A stretch of DNA of 64,000 bases from Flagellimonas pacifica. Its GTDB lineage: Bacteria; Bacteroidota; Bacteroidia; Flavobacteriales; Flavobacteriaceae. The stretch covers positions 1-64,000 of the forward strand of contig NZ_OBEH01000001.1 in NCBI RefSeq assembly GCF_900215465.1, in the 5' to 3' direction. Position 1 is the first letter of the stretch, and every line of letters begins with the position of its first letter. The position numbers and the translations under genes were made by a program. The notes beneath the pieces were generated by a model that worked only from the letters and a program-made list of their open reading frames with translations, did not search any database and was not told the origin of the DNA. This document shows, piece after piece, positions 18,848 to 27,385 of the stretch.

Positions 18848-18886
18848 TCACATTCGTCCTTTACCAAATGTGATTCATCTTTTTTA
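18848..18886 (+). terminator. Probable terminator after lysS
   Basis: TCACATT (848-854) pairs with AATGTGA (867-873) across a 12-base loop, followed by TTCATCTTTTTT. The stem is short, so confidence is moderate. Confidence 0.5.
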
Positions 18887-18938
18887 TAAATCTAATAGCG
18901 TAAATTTTACATATATTTAATCCTCTAAGTATCAGGGG

Positions 18939-21671
18939 ATGAGATTATATACGCAAACTGGATTTTTCTTATGTACCCTTTGGGCAATGCTCATTCTTAA
19001 CACAGCATGCCAATCATCGGATCCAATTGACTTTGGCTCTCAAATTAAGCCCATTCTTAACAAGCATTGTATCTCTTGTCATGGAGGGGTTAAAAAGAAT
19101 GGTGGATTCAGTCTTTTGTTCAAGGAAGAGGCCTTTGCAAATACCGAATCTGGTGTACCTGCAATAATACCAGGCAATGCTTCAAGAAGTGAGTTTATAA
19201 AACGATTGCATGAAGAAGACCCTGAACTTCGTATGCCGTATGAAAAACCAAAGTTGTCCGATGAGGAGATTAATCTTCTGACAGAATGGATAAATCAAGG
19301 AGCACAATGGGGTCAACATTGGGCCTATACACTTCCGGAAAAAGTTGAAATTCCAAAACTGATAGAAGAAGCTGGATTTTCAGGAGACAATTCATCTTTT
19401 GTCAAAAATGGTATCGATCAATTTATCCTTAACCGACTACAAAAGGAAAATATTGAACCAAGCCCATCCGCGAGCAAACAAATACTGGCAAGGAGAGTCG
19501 CTTTGGACATCACTGGTTTACCCCCAGATACTCAGCTGTTTCAAAATTACAAACATGGAGATTTATCTTATGAGACCATGGTGGATAGCCTTTTGGCCAA
19601 ACCCACATTTGGTGAGAACTGGGCAAGTTGGTGGTTAGATATGGCTCGTTATGCAGATACAAAGGGATACGAAAAAGATCTTGGGCGAACTATGTGGCAA
19701 TATCGAGACTGGGTCATCAAATCCTTCAACCAAGATATGCCCTATGATCAATTCACTATTGAGCAATTAGCCGGAGATCTCTTGCCAGACCCTTCTATAG
19801 ATCAACTTATCGCCACGGCATTCCATAGAAACACCATGAACAATGATGAAGGAGGCACTGATGATGAAGAGTTTCGGGTCGCTGCGGTAATAGACAGGGT
19901 CAATACCACTTTTGATGTATGGCAAAGTACCACCATGGGCTGTGTACAATGTCACGGACATCCTTATGATCCTTTCAAACAGAAAGACTACTACAATCTT
20001 ATGGCATTTTTCAACAATACAGGAGATGAAGATACGCCTAACGAGGCTCCAGCGTTACGATTCTATTCTCCAGAGCAACAAGATGTGGTAGATAAGGTAA
20101 ACAATTGGGTTTCAAAACATGGCGATTCAAATACGGTTAAGGGCTATAAAGATTTCTTGAGATATACAGAACCAGTATACAAATCCCATAGTTTAAAAGA
20201 TTTTGATAACGGCTCTTATGATGATCATGCGTCGGCAATACTCTGGAACAATGGCTCTTGCAGATTGGAAAATGTATGGACACATGGCGCAGAATACCTA
20301 TATTTTAACCATTACTCCAATTACAATGGAACTTCATTCACGATAAGAAAAGACAATGCTGAAGGTGAAATTCTTACCCAATTCACCTTGAACAAGACTG
20401 AAGAACCAGTGACCAAACGAATTCCCATCAAGAAAGTGGATGGCCCAATAAACATTTATATTGAAATAAGCAATCGCAAAATCCCAAAAACCACAAATGC
20501 GCTACACATATATTGGTTTGCCTTTTTACCAGATATTCCTGGAAGTAGTGAACCTGGTTTTTCAAAAATCCAAAGAGCATTTGATAAAGCAGTGAACTTT
20601 AAGGCTCCTATTCTTCCAGTAATGGCCGAAAATCCAAAATATATGGCACGCACCACTCAAGTCTTTGAGCGTGGGAATTGGCTATTGTTAACAGATACGG
20701 TGCATCCGGCAACACCTCCTGTATTGAATTCTTGGCAAGAATCGTGGCCCAAAGACAGATTAGGATTCTCCAAATGGTTAGTCGACAAAAAAAATCCATT
20801 GACAGCAAGGACTTTGGTCAATAGGGTTTGGCATCAAATCTTTGGCAGAGGACTTGTTTCTACGGTTGAGGATATTGGCTCTCAATCTGATTTTCCTTCA
20901 CATCCGGAGCTTTTGGATTGGTTGGCCCTACGATTTATGAATGAGCACCAATGGAGCATAAAATCCCTAGTAAAGGAAATTGTATCGTCAGGTACGTATC
21001 GTCAAAAATCAGAATTAACTCCAGACAGCTATCAAAGTGATCCAGAAAATGAATTTTATGCCAGAGGTCCAAGACAAAGGTTGAGTGCCGAACAGATTCG
21101 AGATCAGGCGTTGGCTATTTCGGGTTTGCTCAGTTCTAAAATGTATGGCCCTGGGGTTATGCCTCCTCAACCAGAAGGGGTTTGGCAAACTGTGTATAGT
21201 GGAGAGCAATGGCTAGAAAGCAAAGGAGAAGATCGCTATAGAAGAGCCGTGTATACTTATTTGAAAAGAACTAGTCCCTACCCCTCTTTTATCACTTTTG
21301 ATGCTGGTAGTAGAGAAGTCTGTACAATTCGAAGAACTGTTACCAATACTCCTCTGCAGGCATTGGTTACTCTAAATGACCCAGCCTATCTTGAAGCTTC
21401 CTATCATTTAGCTAAGAACATGCAATCTTTGGACAACGTAGAAGAGCAATTGGCATACGGTTATGAAAGAGCAACTCTTTCAAAAATAGCACCTAAAAAA
21501 CTGAATGCGTTAAAAGAACTATATGCAATATCAGTGGAGGAGTTCAAAACTGACAAGGACAGTTTGACACAATTTTTACATTTTGATGCCAATCCAACAG
21601 CGGAACTTGCAGCACTCACAGTGGTTGCAAATGCCATAATGAATTTGGACGAATTTTTAACCAAGGCCTAA
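18939..21671 (+). CDS. PSCyt1-DUF1549-DUF1553 cytochrome protein
   Basis: 910 residues. The N-terminus is a lipoprotein-like signal (cysteine at 24), then a c-type haem domain (PSCyt1) with CISCH at 44-48 and a later RMPYEKPKLSDEE segment for the distal ligand. DUF1549 (PSCyt2) follows, from about 150, with LARRVALDITGLPPD and GCVQCHGHPYDPF, a second CxxCH. DUF1553 (PSD1) is C-terminal, with NRVWHQIFGRGLV and RRTVTNTPLQALVTLNDP. These proteins are abundant in Planctomycetes and also occur in marine Bacteroidota; their reaction is not established. It is the first of four collinear genes; the DUF1501 gene starts 1 base after its stop. Confidence 0.93.
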   Translation: MRLYTQTGFFLCTLWAMLILNTACQSSDPIDFGSQIKPILNKHCISCHGGVKKNGGFSLLFKEEAFANTESGVPAIIPGNASRSEFIKRLHEEDPELRMPYEKPKLSDEEINLLTEWINQGAQWGQHWAYTLPEKVEIPKLIEEAGFSGDNSSFVKNGIDQFILNRLQKENIEPSPSASKQILARRVALDITGLPPDTQLFQNYKHGDLSYETMVDSLLAKPTFGENWASWWLDMARYADTKGYEKDLGRTMWQYRDWVIKSFNQDMPYDQFTIEQLAGDLLPDPSIDQLIATAFHRNTMNNDEGGTDDEEFRVAAVIDRVNTTFDVWQSTTMGCVQCHGHPYDPFKQKDYYNLMAFFNNTGDEDTPNEAPALRFYSPEQQDVVDKVNNWVSKHGDSNTVKGYKDFLRYTEPVYKSHSLKDFDNGSYDDHASAILWNNGSCRLENVWTHGAEYLYFNHYSNYNGTSFTIRKDNAEGEILTQFTLNKTEEPVTKRIPIKKVDGPINIYIEISNRKIPKTTNALHIYWFAFLPDIPGSSEPGFSKIQRAFDKAVNFKAPILPVMAENPKYMARTTQVFERGNWLLLTDTVHPATPPVLNSWQESWPKDRLGFSKWLVDKKNPLTARTLVNRVWHQIFGRGLVSTVEDIGSQSDFPSHPELLDWLALRFMNEHQWSIKSLVKEIVSSGTYRQKSELTPDSYQSDPENEFYARGPRQRLSAEQIRDQALAISGLLSSKMYGPGVMPPQPEGVWQTVYSGEQWLESKGEDRYRRAVYTYLKRTSPYPSFITFDAGSREVCTIRRTVTNTPLQALVTLNDPAYLEASYHLAKNMQSLDNVEEQLAYGYERATLSKIAPKKLNALKELYAISVEEFKTDKDSLTQFLHFDANPTAELAALTVVANAIMNLDEFLTKA

Positions 21672-21672
21672 A

Positions 21673-23181
21673 ATGGATCAGATAGAGCGACTTATTAGGG
21701 AAAAATTAATACGGGATGCACAAGCCAAAACCCGAAGACATTTTATAAAAGAATGTGCAACCGGCCTGGGCGGATTGGCCTTAGGTTCAATATTTTTGGG
21801 CTGCGACCCCTTGGAACCTAAAACGAAAGAACAAAAGATCACTTTTTCGGAACGAGATTTAAATCCATTGGCCACCCTACCTCCTCCTCATACGCCAAAG
21901 GTAAAATCGGTCATATATCTTCATATGGCAGGTTCGCCTTCCCAACTAGAGATGTTTGATTACAAACCTGTCCTACATAAATTGAATAATCAAGACTGTC
22001 CTGAATCCCTCTTACAAGGGAAAAAATTTGCTTTTATAAAAGGAACTCCAAAACTATTGGGGCCACAGGCTAAATTTTCACAAGAAGGCGAATCTGGCAA
22101 TTGGGTATCCAACTATTTGCCCCATTTTAAAAAAGTAATTGATGAAGTGGCATTTCTTAAAGCTGTGCATACCGATCAATTCAATCATGGTCCCGCACAA
22201 TTATTTATGCACACCGGAAGTCCAAGGTTGGGCAGACCCAGCATTGGCGCCTGGGCTACATATGGTTTAGGGTCAGAAAACCAAAATCTCCCTGGTTTTG
22301 TAGTTCTGACATCTGGTGGAAAAACGCCAGATGCCGGAAAGAGCGTGTGGGGAAGTGGATTTTTGCCTTCTGTGTACCAAGGTGTACAATGCAGATCGGA
22401 AGGAGACCCGGTTCTATATATTGAAGATCCAAAAGGGATTTCAAGAGACCTCAAAAAAAGTACCATTGATGCCATAAATAAAATTAATAAGGAGGAATAC
22501 ACCAAGTATGCGGACCCTGAAATATTGGCACGCATTAACCAATATGAAATGGCCTATAGAATGCAACTTGCCGTTCCCGATATAATGAACATTCAAAATG
22601 AACCGGAAAACATTAAGGAAATGTATGGTGTGGAACCTGGAAAAGAATCCTTTGCCAATAATTGCCTTTTAGCTCGAAAATTAGTGGAGGATGGTGTTCG
22701 CTTTGTACAATTGTTCGATTGGGGTTGGGACAGTCATGGTACCGATCATAGTACAGCTGTTGACCTTGGGTTGAGAAACAAATGCCGTGAAATTGACAGA
22801 CCTATTACAGCTTTGCTGTTAGATTTAAAACAGCGTGGATTGTTAGATGAAACTTTAGTTGTTTGGGGTGGTGAATTCGGCCGTACCCCAATGCAAGAAA
22901 ACAGAGGCAATAAAGAAATGGGGTTTAAAGGAAGGGACCATCATGGTGATGCCTTTACCATGTGGATGGCCGGAGGCGGTGTAAAAAAAGGAGCTTGCTA
23001 TGGCAAAACAGATGATATCGGTTTTTTGGGCATTGAAGGACGGGTATCGGTTCACGACGTTCATGCCACGATTTTACATTTGCTAGGCTTTAACCATGAA
23101 GAATTCACATTTGAGTTTCAAGGGAGAAACTTTAGACTAACCGATGTTGAAGGAGAAATTATTCAAGAAATATTGGCTTAA
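21673..23181 (+). CDS. DUF1501 family exported protein (sulfatase-like fold)
   Basis: 502 residues. The N-terminus has a Tat-like signal with twin arginines at residues 21-22 (TRRHFIKECATGLGGLALG), followed by LGCDPLEP, so it may also be lipidated. The body has the DUF1501 hallmarks SVIYLHMAGSPSQLEMFDYKP, FNHGPAQLFMHTGSPRLGRPS, WDSHGTDH and WGGEFGRTPMQE. DUF1501 is distantly related to alkaline phosphatase/sulfatase-type enzymes and almost always occurs next to PSD1 genes, as here. The substrate is unknown. Confidence 0.93.
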   Translation: MDQIERLIREKLIRDAQAKTRRHFIKECATGLGGLALGSIFLGCDPLEPKTKEQKITFSERDLNPLATLPPPHTPKVKSVIYLHMAGSPSQLEMFDYKPVLHKLNNQDCPESLLQGKKFAFIKGTPKLLGPQAKFSQEGESGNWVSNYLPHFKKVIDEVAFLKAVHTDQFNHGPAQLFMHTGSPRLGRPSIGAWATYGLGSENQNLPGFVVLTSGGKTPDAGKSVWGSGFLPSVYQGVQCRSEGDPVLYIEDPKGISRDLKKSTIDAINKINKEEYTKYADPEILARINQYEMAYRMQLAVPDIMNIQNEPENIKEMYGVEPGKESFANNCLLARKLVEDGVRFVQLFDWGWDSHGTDHSTAVDLGLRNKCREIDRPITALLLDLKQRGLLDETLVVWGGEFGRTPMQENRGNKEMGFKGRDHHGDAFTMWMAGGGVKKGACYGKTDDIGFLGIEGRVSVHDVHATILHLLGFNHEEFTFEFQGRNFRLTDVEGEIIQEILA

Positions 23182-23216
23182 AACCAACCATAACCAATAC
23201 TAATCTTTAAAGTTTT

Positions 23217-24092
23217 ATGAGAAATATCCTTACCGTTATTTTGATTCTTATTTTGGGTAATATTTATGCCCAGGATCAAAAACTTCAATTTTTTCAAACC
23301 AACTGGGGAAACACACTCTCATGGGACGCATTTTGTGAAAGAACAAAAAAATCCGGATTTGATGGAATTGATGTTTGGTTACCTGCTGACACCGAAAGTC
23401 AAAAAGCTCTAAGAACCGCTTTAAAAAAACATGGGTTATTGTTGAATTTAATGCACGGAACCAATAAAAATATTCCCTTCAAACAAAGTTTGGCACAATT
23501 TGAGGAAAAACTCAAGGTTTTGACACAGTGGAATCCTGTATTGGTCAACTGCCATACGGGAAGTGATTTTTTCACACAAGAACAGAACCAGGCTTTTATC
23601 AAAATAGCAAACAAGATTTCCAAAGAAAGTGGTATTCCTGTTTATCATGAAACCCATCGAGGACGTTTCAGTTATACACTTCCGAATACAAAAAAATACG
23701 TCAGTGCCATTCCCGATTTAAAACTGACTTTGGATATTAGTCATTGGATGGTGGTTCACGAATCCTTACTTGAAGGACAGGATGAAAACCTAAGGGAAAT
23801 TGTTGACCACTCACATCATATACATGCAAGGGTAGGACATGCCGAGGGACCTCAGGTGAATGACCCTGAAGCACCCGAATGGAAAAAGGCTTTGGACAGG
23901 CATTTGGATATTTGGGAGCAAATAATTTGTAAACGTTGGTCCGAAGGACAGCAGACCGTTACCATAACTTCAGAATTTGGGCCTCCAGCATACTTGCCCG
24001 CACTTCCTTATACCCAAATTCCGGTTGCAGATCAGTGGAAAGCCAATGTTTTTATTATGAATGCCCTAAAAAAAAGGATGAAGATTCAATAG
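23217..24092 (+). CDS. Exported sugar phosphate isomerase/epimerase-like TIM barrel
   Basis: 291 residues with a signal peptide (about 1-19, NIYAQ). The mature protein reads like the AP-endonuclease 2/xylose isomerase superfamily: FFQTNWGNTLSWDAFCERTKKSGFDGIDVWLP, VNCHTGSDFF, PVYHETHRGRF, LKLTLDISHWM, HHIHARVGHAEGPQV and TSEFGPP contribute the metal-binding Glu, Asp and His residues. Cytosolic relatives act on sugar phosphates or inositols; secretion argues for an unphosphorylated substrate. The gene after it starts on the very next base, so they are co-transcribed. Confidence 0.85.
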   Translation: MRNILTVILILILGNIYAQDQKLQFFQTNWGNTLSWDAFCERTKKSGFDGIDVWLPADTESQKALRTALKKHGLLLNLMHGTNKNIPFKQSLAQFEEKLKVLTQWNPVLVNCHTGSDFFTQEQNQAFIKIANKISKESGIPVYHETHRGRFSYTLPNTKKYVSAIPDLKLTLDISHWMVVHESLLEGQDENLREIVDHSHHIHARVGHAEGPQVNDPEAPEWKKALDRHLDIWEQIICKRWSEGQQTVTITSEFGPPAYLPALPYTQIPVADQWKANVFIMNALKKRMKIQ

Positions 24093-25493
24093 ATGCCTAT
24101 GGATATTCTTAAACAGTTTTTAGGTCGGTTACACCCTCTTTTGGTCCATTTACCCATTGGCTTTATCATCCTGGGACTATTGTTGCAATTGTACGACAGA
24201 AGAAAACATTCATACAATAAAGTTGTCGCCTTTGTATTTCTATGGGCAGGAATTGTTTCCATATTCACTTGTGTATCGGGCTATCTTCAATATTTGGGAG
24301 AGGGATACTCTTTTGATACCGTAAAGTGGCATTTATGGCTGGGCATTGCCACTACCATTTTTTGTTTTTTGATGTATTCAAGAATTTCAGGAAAACCATT
24401 CTTAGCATTTCTTAAACGATTTCCAATCGTGCTATCCTCTACTCTTTTATTTGTTTTGATCTCATTCACGGGGCATTTGGGTGGTGATATTACCCATGGC
24501 AAAGGATACTTGCTTGAACCGTTTCCCAACTCAGTGAAGTCATTTTTTGGATATGAAACATTCGAAGAAAAAACTATAGCACTTACTGAGGAAAACTGGG
24601 AAACCTCCCTGTTTTATGAAGACGTGATCCAACCATTGATCAACAACAAATGTGTGAGCTGTCATAATCCTAAAAAGGCCAAGGGGGAATTAATGCTACA
24701 TTCTTTGGAGGAAATGCTGAAAGGTGGAGAAAGTGGAGAAGTTATTGTAAAAAACAAGCCAGAGGAAAGCCCCCTATACAGCAGGCTCATTTTACCAAAA
24801 GATGACGAAGACCATATGCCTCCCCAGGAAAAAACTCAATTGACCAAAGATGAAATCACATTGATAAAAACTTGGATATCGTATGGCAATCCTTTTAATG
24901 AAACAATTGGGGAGTTAGCATTGAACAAGGAGCTTTTTCTATCATTTTTTCCTCAAAAAGAAAACAACATCTATCCAGACACCATTGTTGTCACTGCGCC
25001 TACAGATTCAATAACTCTTATCAAAAAATTTGGAATACATGTACAGCAGATTAGCAATGCTTCTAACTTTTTAAGTGTTTCTTGTATCAACAAACCTTCT
25101 TTTGGTGATAATGATTTTGAAATGTTGAGTCCGATAAAAGAACAAATTGTGGTTTTGGACCTTGGCGGAACGCAGATAACCGACGCTATTTTTGAAAAAC
25201 TTACTTCCCTGCCCCATTTAACCATATTAAGACTGGATAATACTACCTTGTCGGGAAATGGCATTGCCTTTTTAGCACAATTGAAGCACTTGAAATCAAT
25301 AAACTTGACCCACACTAATTTCGAGAGTTCCTTTATCTCACCTCTTGGTAAGTTCAAAACATTGCAAAAGGTCTATTTGCATAATACGGAGGCAAGTAAA
25401 AACGAAGAGCAACGTTTAAATGGAAAGCAAACCATTTTGGACTATGGCAATTACGAACTTCCCAAGATAGCTGCGGATTCCATTATTTATTGA
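24093..25493 (+). CDS. DUF2231 membrane domain fused to cytochrome c and LRR
   Basis: 466 residues. The N-terminal part (about 1-135) has four transmembrane helices with the DUF2231 pattern RLHPLLVHLPIGFIILGLLL. A c-type haem domain follows (CVSCH at about 187, with KAKGELMLHS and later DHMPPQEK supplying the methionine). Residues about 315-455 form short leucine-rich repeats (LTSLPHLTILRLDNTTLSG, LKHLKSINLTHTNFES). It is probably the inner-membrane electron relay of this cluster. Start and order are clear because TAG ATG joins it to the previous gene. Function is inferred. Confidence 0.88.
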   Translation: MPMDILKQFLGRLHPLLVHLPIGFIILGLLLQLYDRRKHSYNKVVAFVFLWAGIVSIFTCVSGYLQYLGEGYSFDTVKWHLWLGIATTIFCFLMYSRISGKPFLAFLKRFPIVLSSTLLFVLISFTGHLGGDITHGKGYLLEPFPNSVKSFFGYETFEEKTIALTEENWETSLFYEDVIQPLINNKCVSCHNPKKAKGELMLHSLEEMLKGGESGEVIVKNKPEESPLYSRLILPKDDEDHMPPQEKTQLTKDEITLIKTWISYGNPFNETIGELALNKELFLSFFPQKENNIYPDTIVVTAPTDSITLIKKFGIHVQQISNASNFLSVSCINKPSFGDNDFEMLSPIKEQIVVLDLGGTQITDAIFEKLTSLPHLTILRLDNTTLSGNGIAFLAQLKHLKSINLTHTNFESSFISPLGKFKTLQKVYLHNTEASKNEEQRLNGKQTILDYGNYELPKIAADSIIY

Positions 25494-25502
25494 GCATTGA
25501 AG

Positions 25503-26048
25503 TTAAAACATCAAAACCGAAGCATTTTCACGTATAATCCGAAGGGCTTTGGACATCTGATTCTCGACAGTTTTAATAGAGATACCCATATCTTGAGCTA
25601 TTTCTCTATATTTTCTACGCTCCAACTTGTTCATAATAAAGATTTCCTTGCATTTTGGAGGTAATTTATCAATAAGCTCTTCCAGTTTGACCAAAGTTGA
25701 ATTTAAGTAGGTATCGTCTTCTTTCTGTTCAAAATAACTCTCGTAGATAGCATCCCACCTAATCTTATCCAATAAATCAGGCTGCTTTTTTTGCTTCCTA
25801 AGTTGCTGCAAAAATTGATTATGACACGATTTGAACAAGTACCCCTTCAAAGAACCCTTAATGGTTATCTGTTTCTTCTTTTCCCAAATCCTTACCATCA
25901 CATCCTGAACAATATCCTTGGATAGGTTTCTATCTCCGCTTAATTGAAAAATGTAGTTGCACAGCCAATCGTAGTATTGATCAAACAAATACTCATATGC
26001 CTGAATCTCTCCTTGTCTAAGTTTTTCAATAAGTTGTGGTTCTTCCAT
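25503..26048 (-). CDS. ECF RNA polymerase sigma factor (FecI-like)
   Basis: 181 residues from the ATG at 26048 (MEEPQLIEKLRQGEIQAYEY); a longer reading from 26114 adds a hydrophobic stretch unlike a sigma factor. Region 2 (about 15-85) has AYEYLFDQYYDWLCNYIFQL and KDIVQDVMVRIWEKK; region 4 (about 125-175) has LPPKCKEIFIMNKLERRKYREIA and ISIKTVENQMSKAL. It recruits RNA polymerase to target promoters, most likely that of the FecR/TonB receptor genes opposite. It converges with the DUF2231 gene (9-base gap) and diverges from fecR (91 bases). Confidence 0.93.
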   Translation of the reverse strand: MEEPQLIEKLRQGEIQAYEYLFDQYYDWLCNYIFQLSGDRNLSKDIVQDVMVRIWEKKKQITIKGSLKGYLFKSCHNQFLQQLRKQKKQPDLLDKIRWDAIYESYFEQKEDDTYLNSTLVKLEELIDKLPPKCKEIFIMNKLERRKYREIAQDMGISIKTVENQMSKALRIIRENASVLMF

Positions 26049-26139
26049 GATTAAGAATAAACTTGTTAAAAGTAAAAAAATAAAATAAATAGGGGTTTTT
26101 TGAACATCCTGCATCTTTATAACACAACACTATGTGAAA

Positions 26140-27309
26140 ATGCAAAATAAAGAAGCGTTAATTGAGAAGTTTTTAAACAGGACTATTTCGCCAATTGAGC
26201 GAAAAGTGTTGAAAAACTGGGTACTGAAAAAGAAGAAAAACCTAGATTTCTTTAAAGAAGAGATAAGAAGGCGCTCAAAAAATACCCTTTACCATCATTT
26301 TGATGAAAGTGAGGCTTTCAAAAGATTTTTGGGCACTATTGAGCAAAAACAATCCAAAAAGTGGGCTCCCAAAAACTTCTTGAAATATGCAGCTATTTTT
26401 ATTGGTATAGTATCCGTTGGCTTCCTCATATATCAATCTCAAGGCTATTTGGGACGACCAGATAGTGTTGCCCAAAATGAAAAAATCAATGAAAATCAAC
26501 AAAACAATGTTGTTATCTCCCTTGCAGATGGAACAAAGCAAGTTATAACTACAGATGGTTCAAACGAGCTTGTTGACAAAAACGGGGATACCATTGCCAA
26601 AAGACAGGCACAAGGTTTGGATTTTAGCCAATTGGACAACGAACAGAATCAAAATCTTGTATTTAATGAAATATATGTGCCTTATGGTCAAACCTTTAAC
26701 CTCACCTTATCTGATGGGACCAAGGTTTGGTTAAACGCAGGAACAAGGTTGAAATTTCCCCAAAACCTAAATTCAACCACACAAAACAGAATAGTTTATC
26801 TAGATGGGGAGGCCTTTTTTGATGTGATCAAGGATGAAAAAAGACCTTTTATTGTCAATGCAGAAAACTTGGACATTAAAGTGCTGGGAACGCAATTCAA
26901 TGTTTCAGCGTATAAATCTGATGGTGAAATTGCTACCACGCTGGTAGAAGGTTCCGTAAATGTTTATGAAAACTCAAATCCAGATGCGAAAATCTTACTG
27001 ACACCAAACCATCAAGCCTCTTTCATCAAAGAAAATGGCTCTATGAGCAAAAAGAAAGTGGATACCCGACTCTACACAAGCTGGATGGAAAACAGATTAA
27101 TCATAGATAACCTCACATTTGAAGAGGTCCTGATCAAACTGGAAAGAACGCATAACGTTTCTATTATTAATCAAGTTGGGAAATTAAAAAGTGAAGTATA
27201 CAAGGGTGAATTCGAAAATGAAGATATTCAAAACATTTTGCAAACAATCGCCGTGAGCACGCCATTTACCTATAAAATAGAGAACAATGTAATTACAATT
27301 ATAGAATAA
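26140..27309 (+). CDS. FecR family anti-sigma factor
   Basis: 389 residues from the ATG (a GTG two codons upstream is possible). A cytoplasmic N-terminal segment (1-85), one transmembrane helix (about 85-103, YAAIFIGIVSVGFLIYQ) and a periplasmic FecR domain (about 175-275, with VPYGQTFNLTLSDGTKVWLNAG and VYLDGEAFFDV) are followed by a C-terminal DUF4974-like domain (LTFEEVLIKLERTHNVSI...YKGEFENEDIQNIL). It holds the sigma factor until the TonB receptor signals through its STN domain. Divergent from the sigma gene and 76 bases before its receptor gene. Confidence 0.93.
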   Translation: MQNKEALIEKFLNRTISPIERKVLKNWVLKKKKNLDFFKEEIRRRSKNTLYHHFDESEAFKRFLGTIEQKQSKKWAPKNFLKYAAIFIGIVSVGFLIYQSQGYLGRPDSVAQNEKINENQQNNVVISLADGTKQVITTDGSNELVDKNGDTIAKRQAQGLDFSQLDNEQNQNLVFNEIYVPYGQTFNLTLSDGTKVWLNAGTRLKFPQNLNSTTQNRIVYLDGEAFFDVIKDEKRPFIVNAENLDIKVLGTQFNVSAYKSDGEIATTLVEGSVNVYENSNPDAKILLTPNHQASFIKENGSMSKKKVDTRLYTSWMENRLIIDNLTFEEVLIKLERTHNVSIINQVGKLKSEVYKGEFENEDIQNILQTIAVSTPFTYKIENNVITIIE

Positions 27310-27312
27310 AAA

Positions 27313-27336
27313 GGGAAGGTGTTGCACCACCTTCCC
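27313..27336 (+). other. Intercistronic hairpin between fecR and the TonB receptor
   Basis: GGGAAGGTG (27313-27321) pairs with CACCTTCCC (27328-27336), 3 bases after the fecR stop. No T tract follows, so it is more likely a processing or attenuation structure than a full terminator. Confidence 0.5.
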
Positions 27337-27385
27337 CAATACTAGATCGCTAACAAGGATTATTAACAATCAAACACTCAAAATT

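Noticed and set aside
27313..27336. Terminator between fecR and the TonB receptor
   Set aside because: Stem is good but no T tract follows, so full termination is not supported. Kept only as an intercistronic hairpin.
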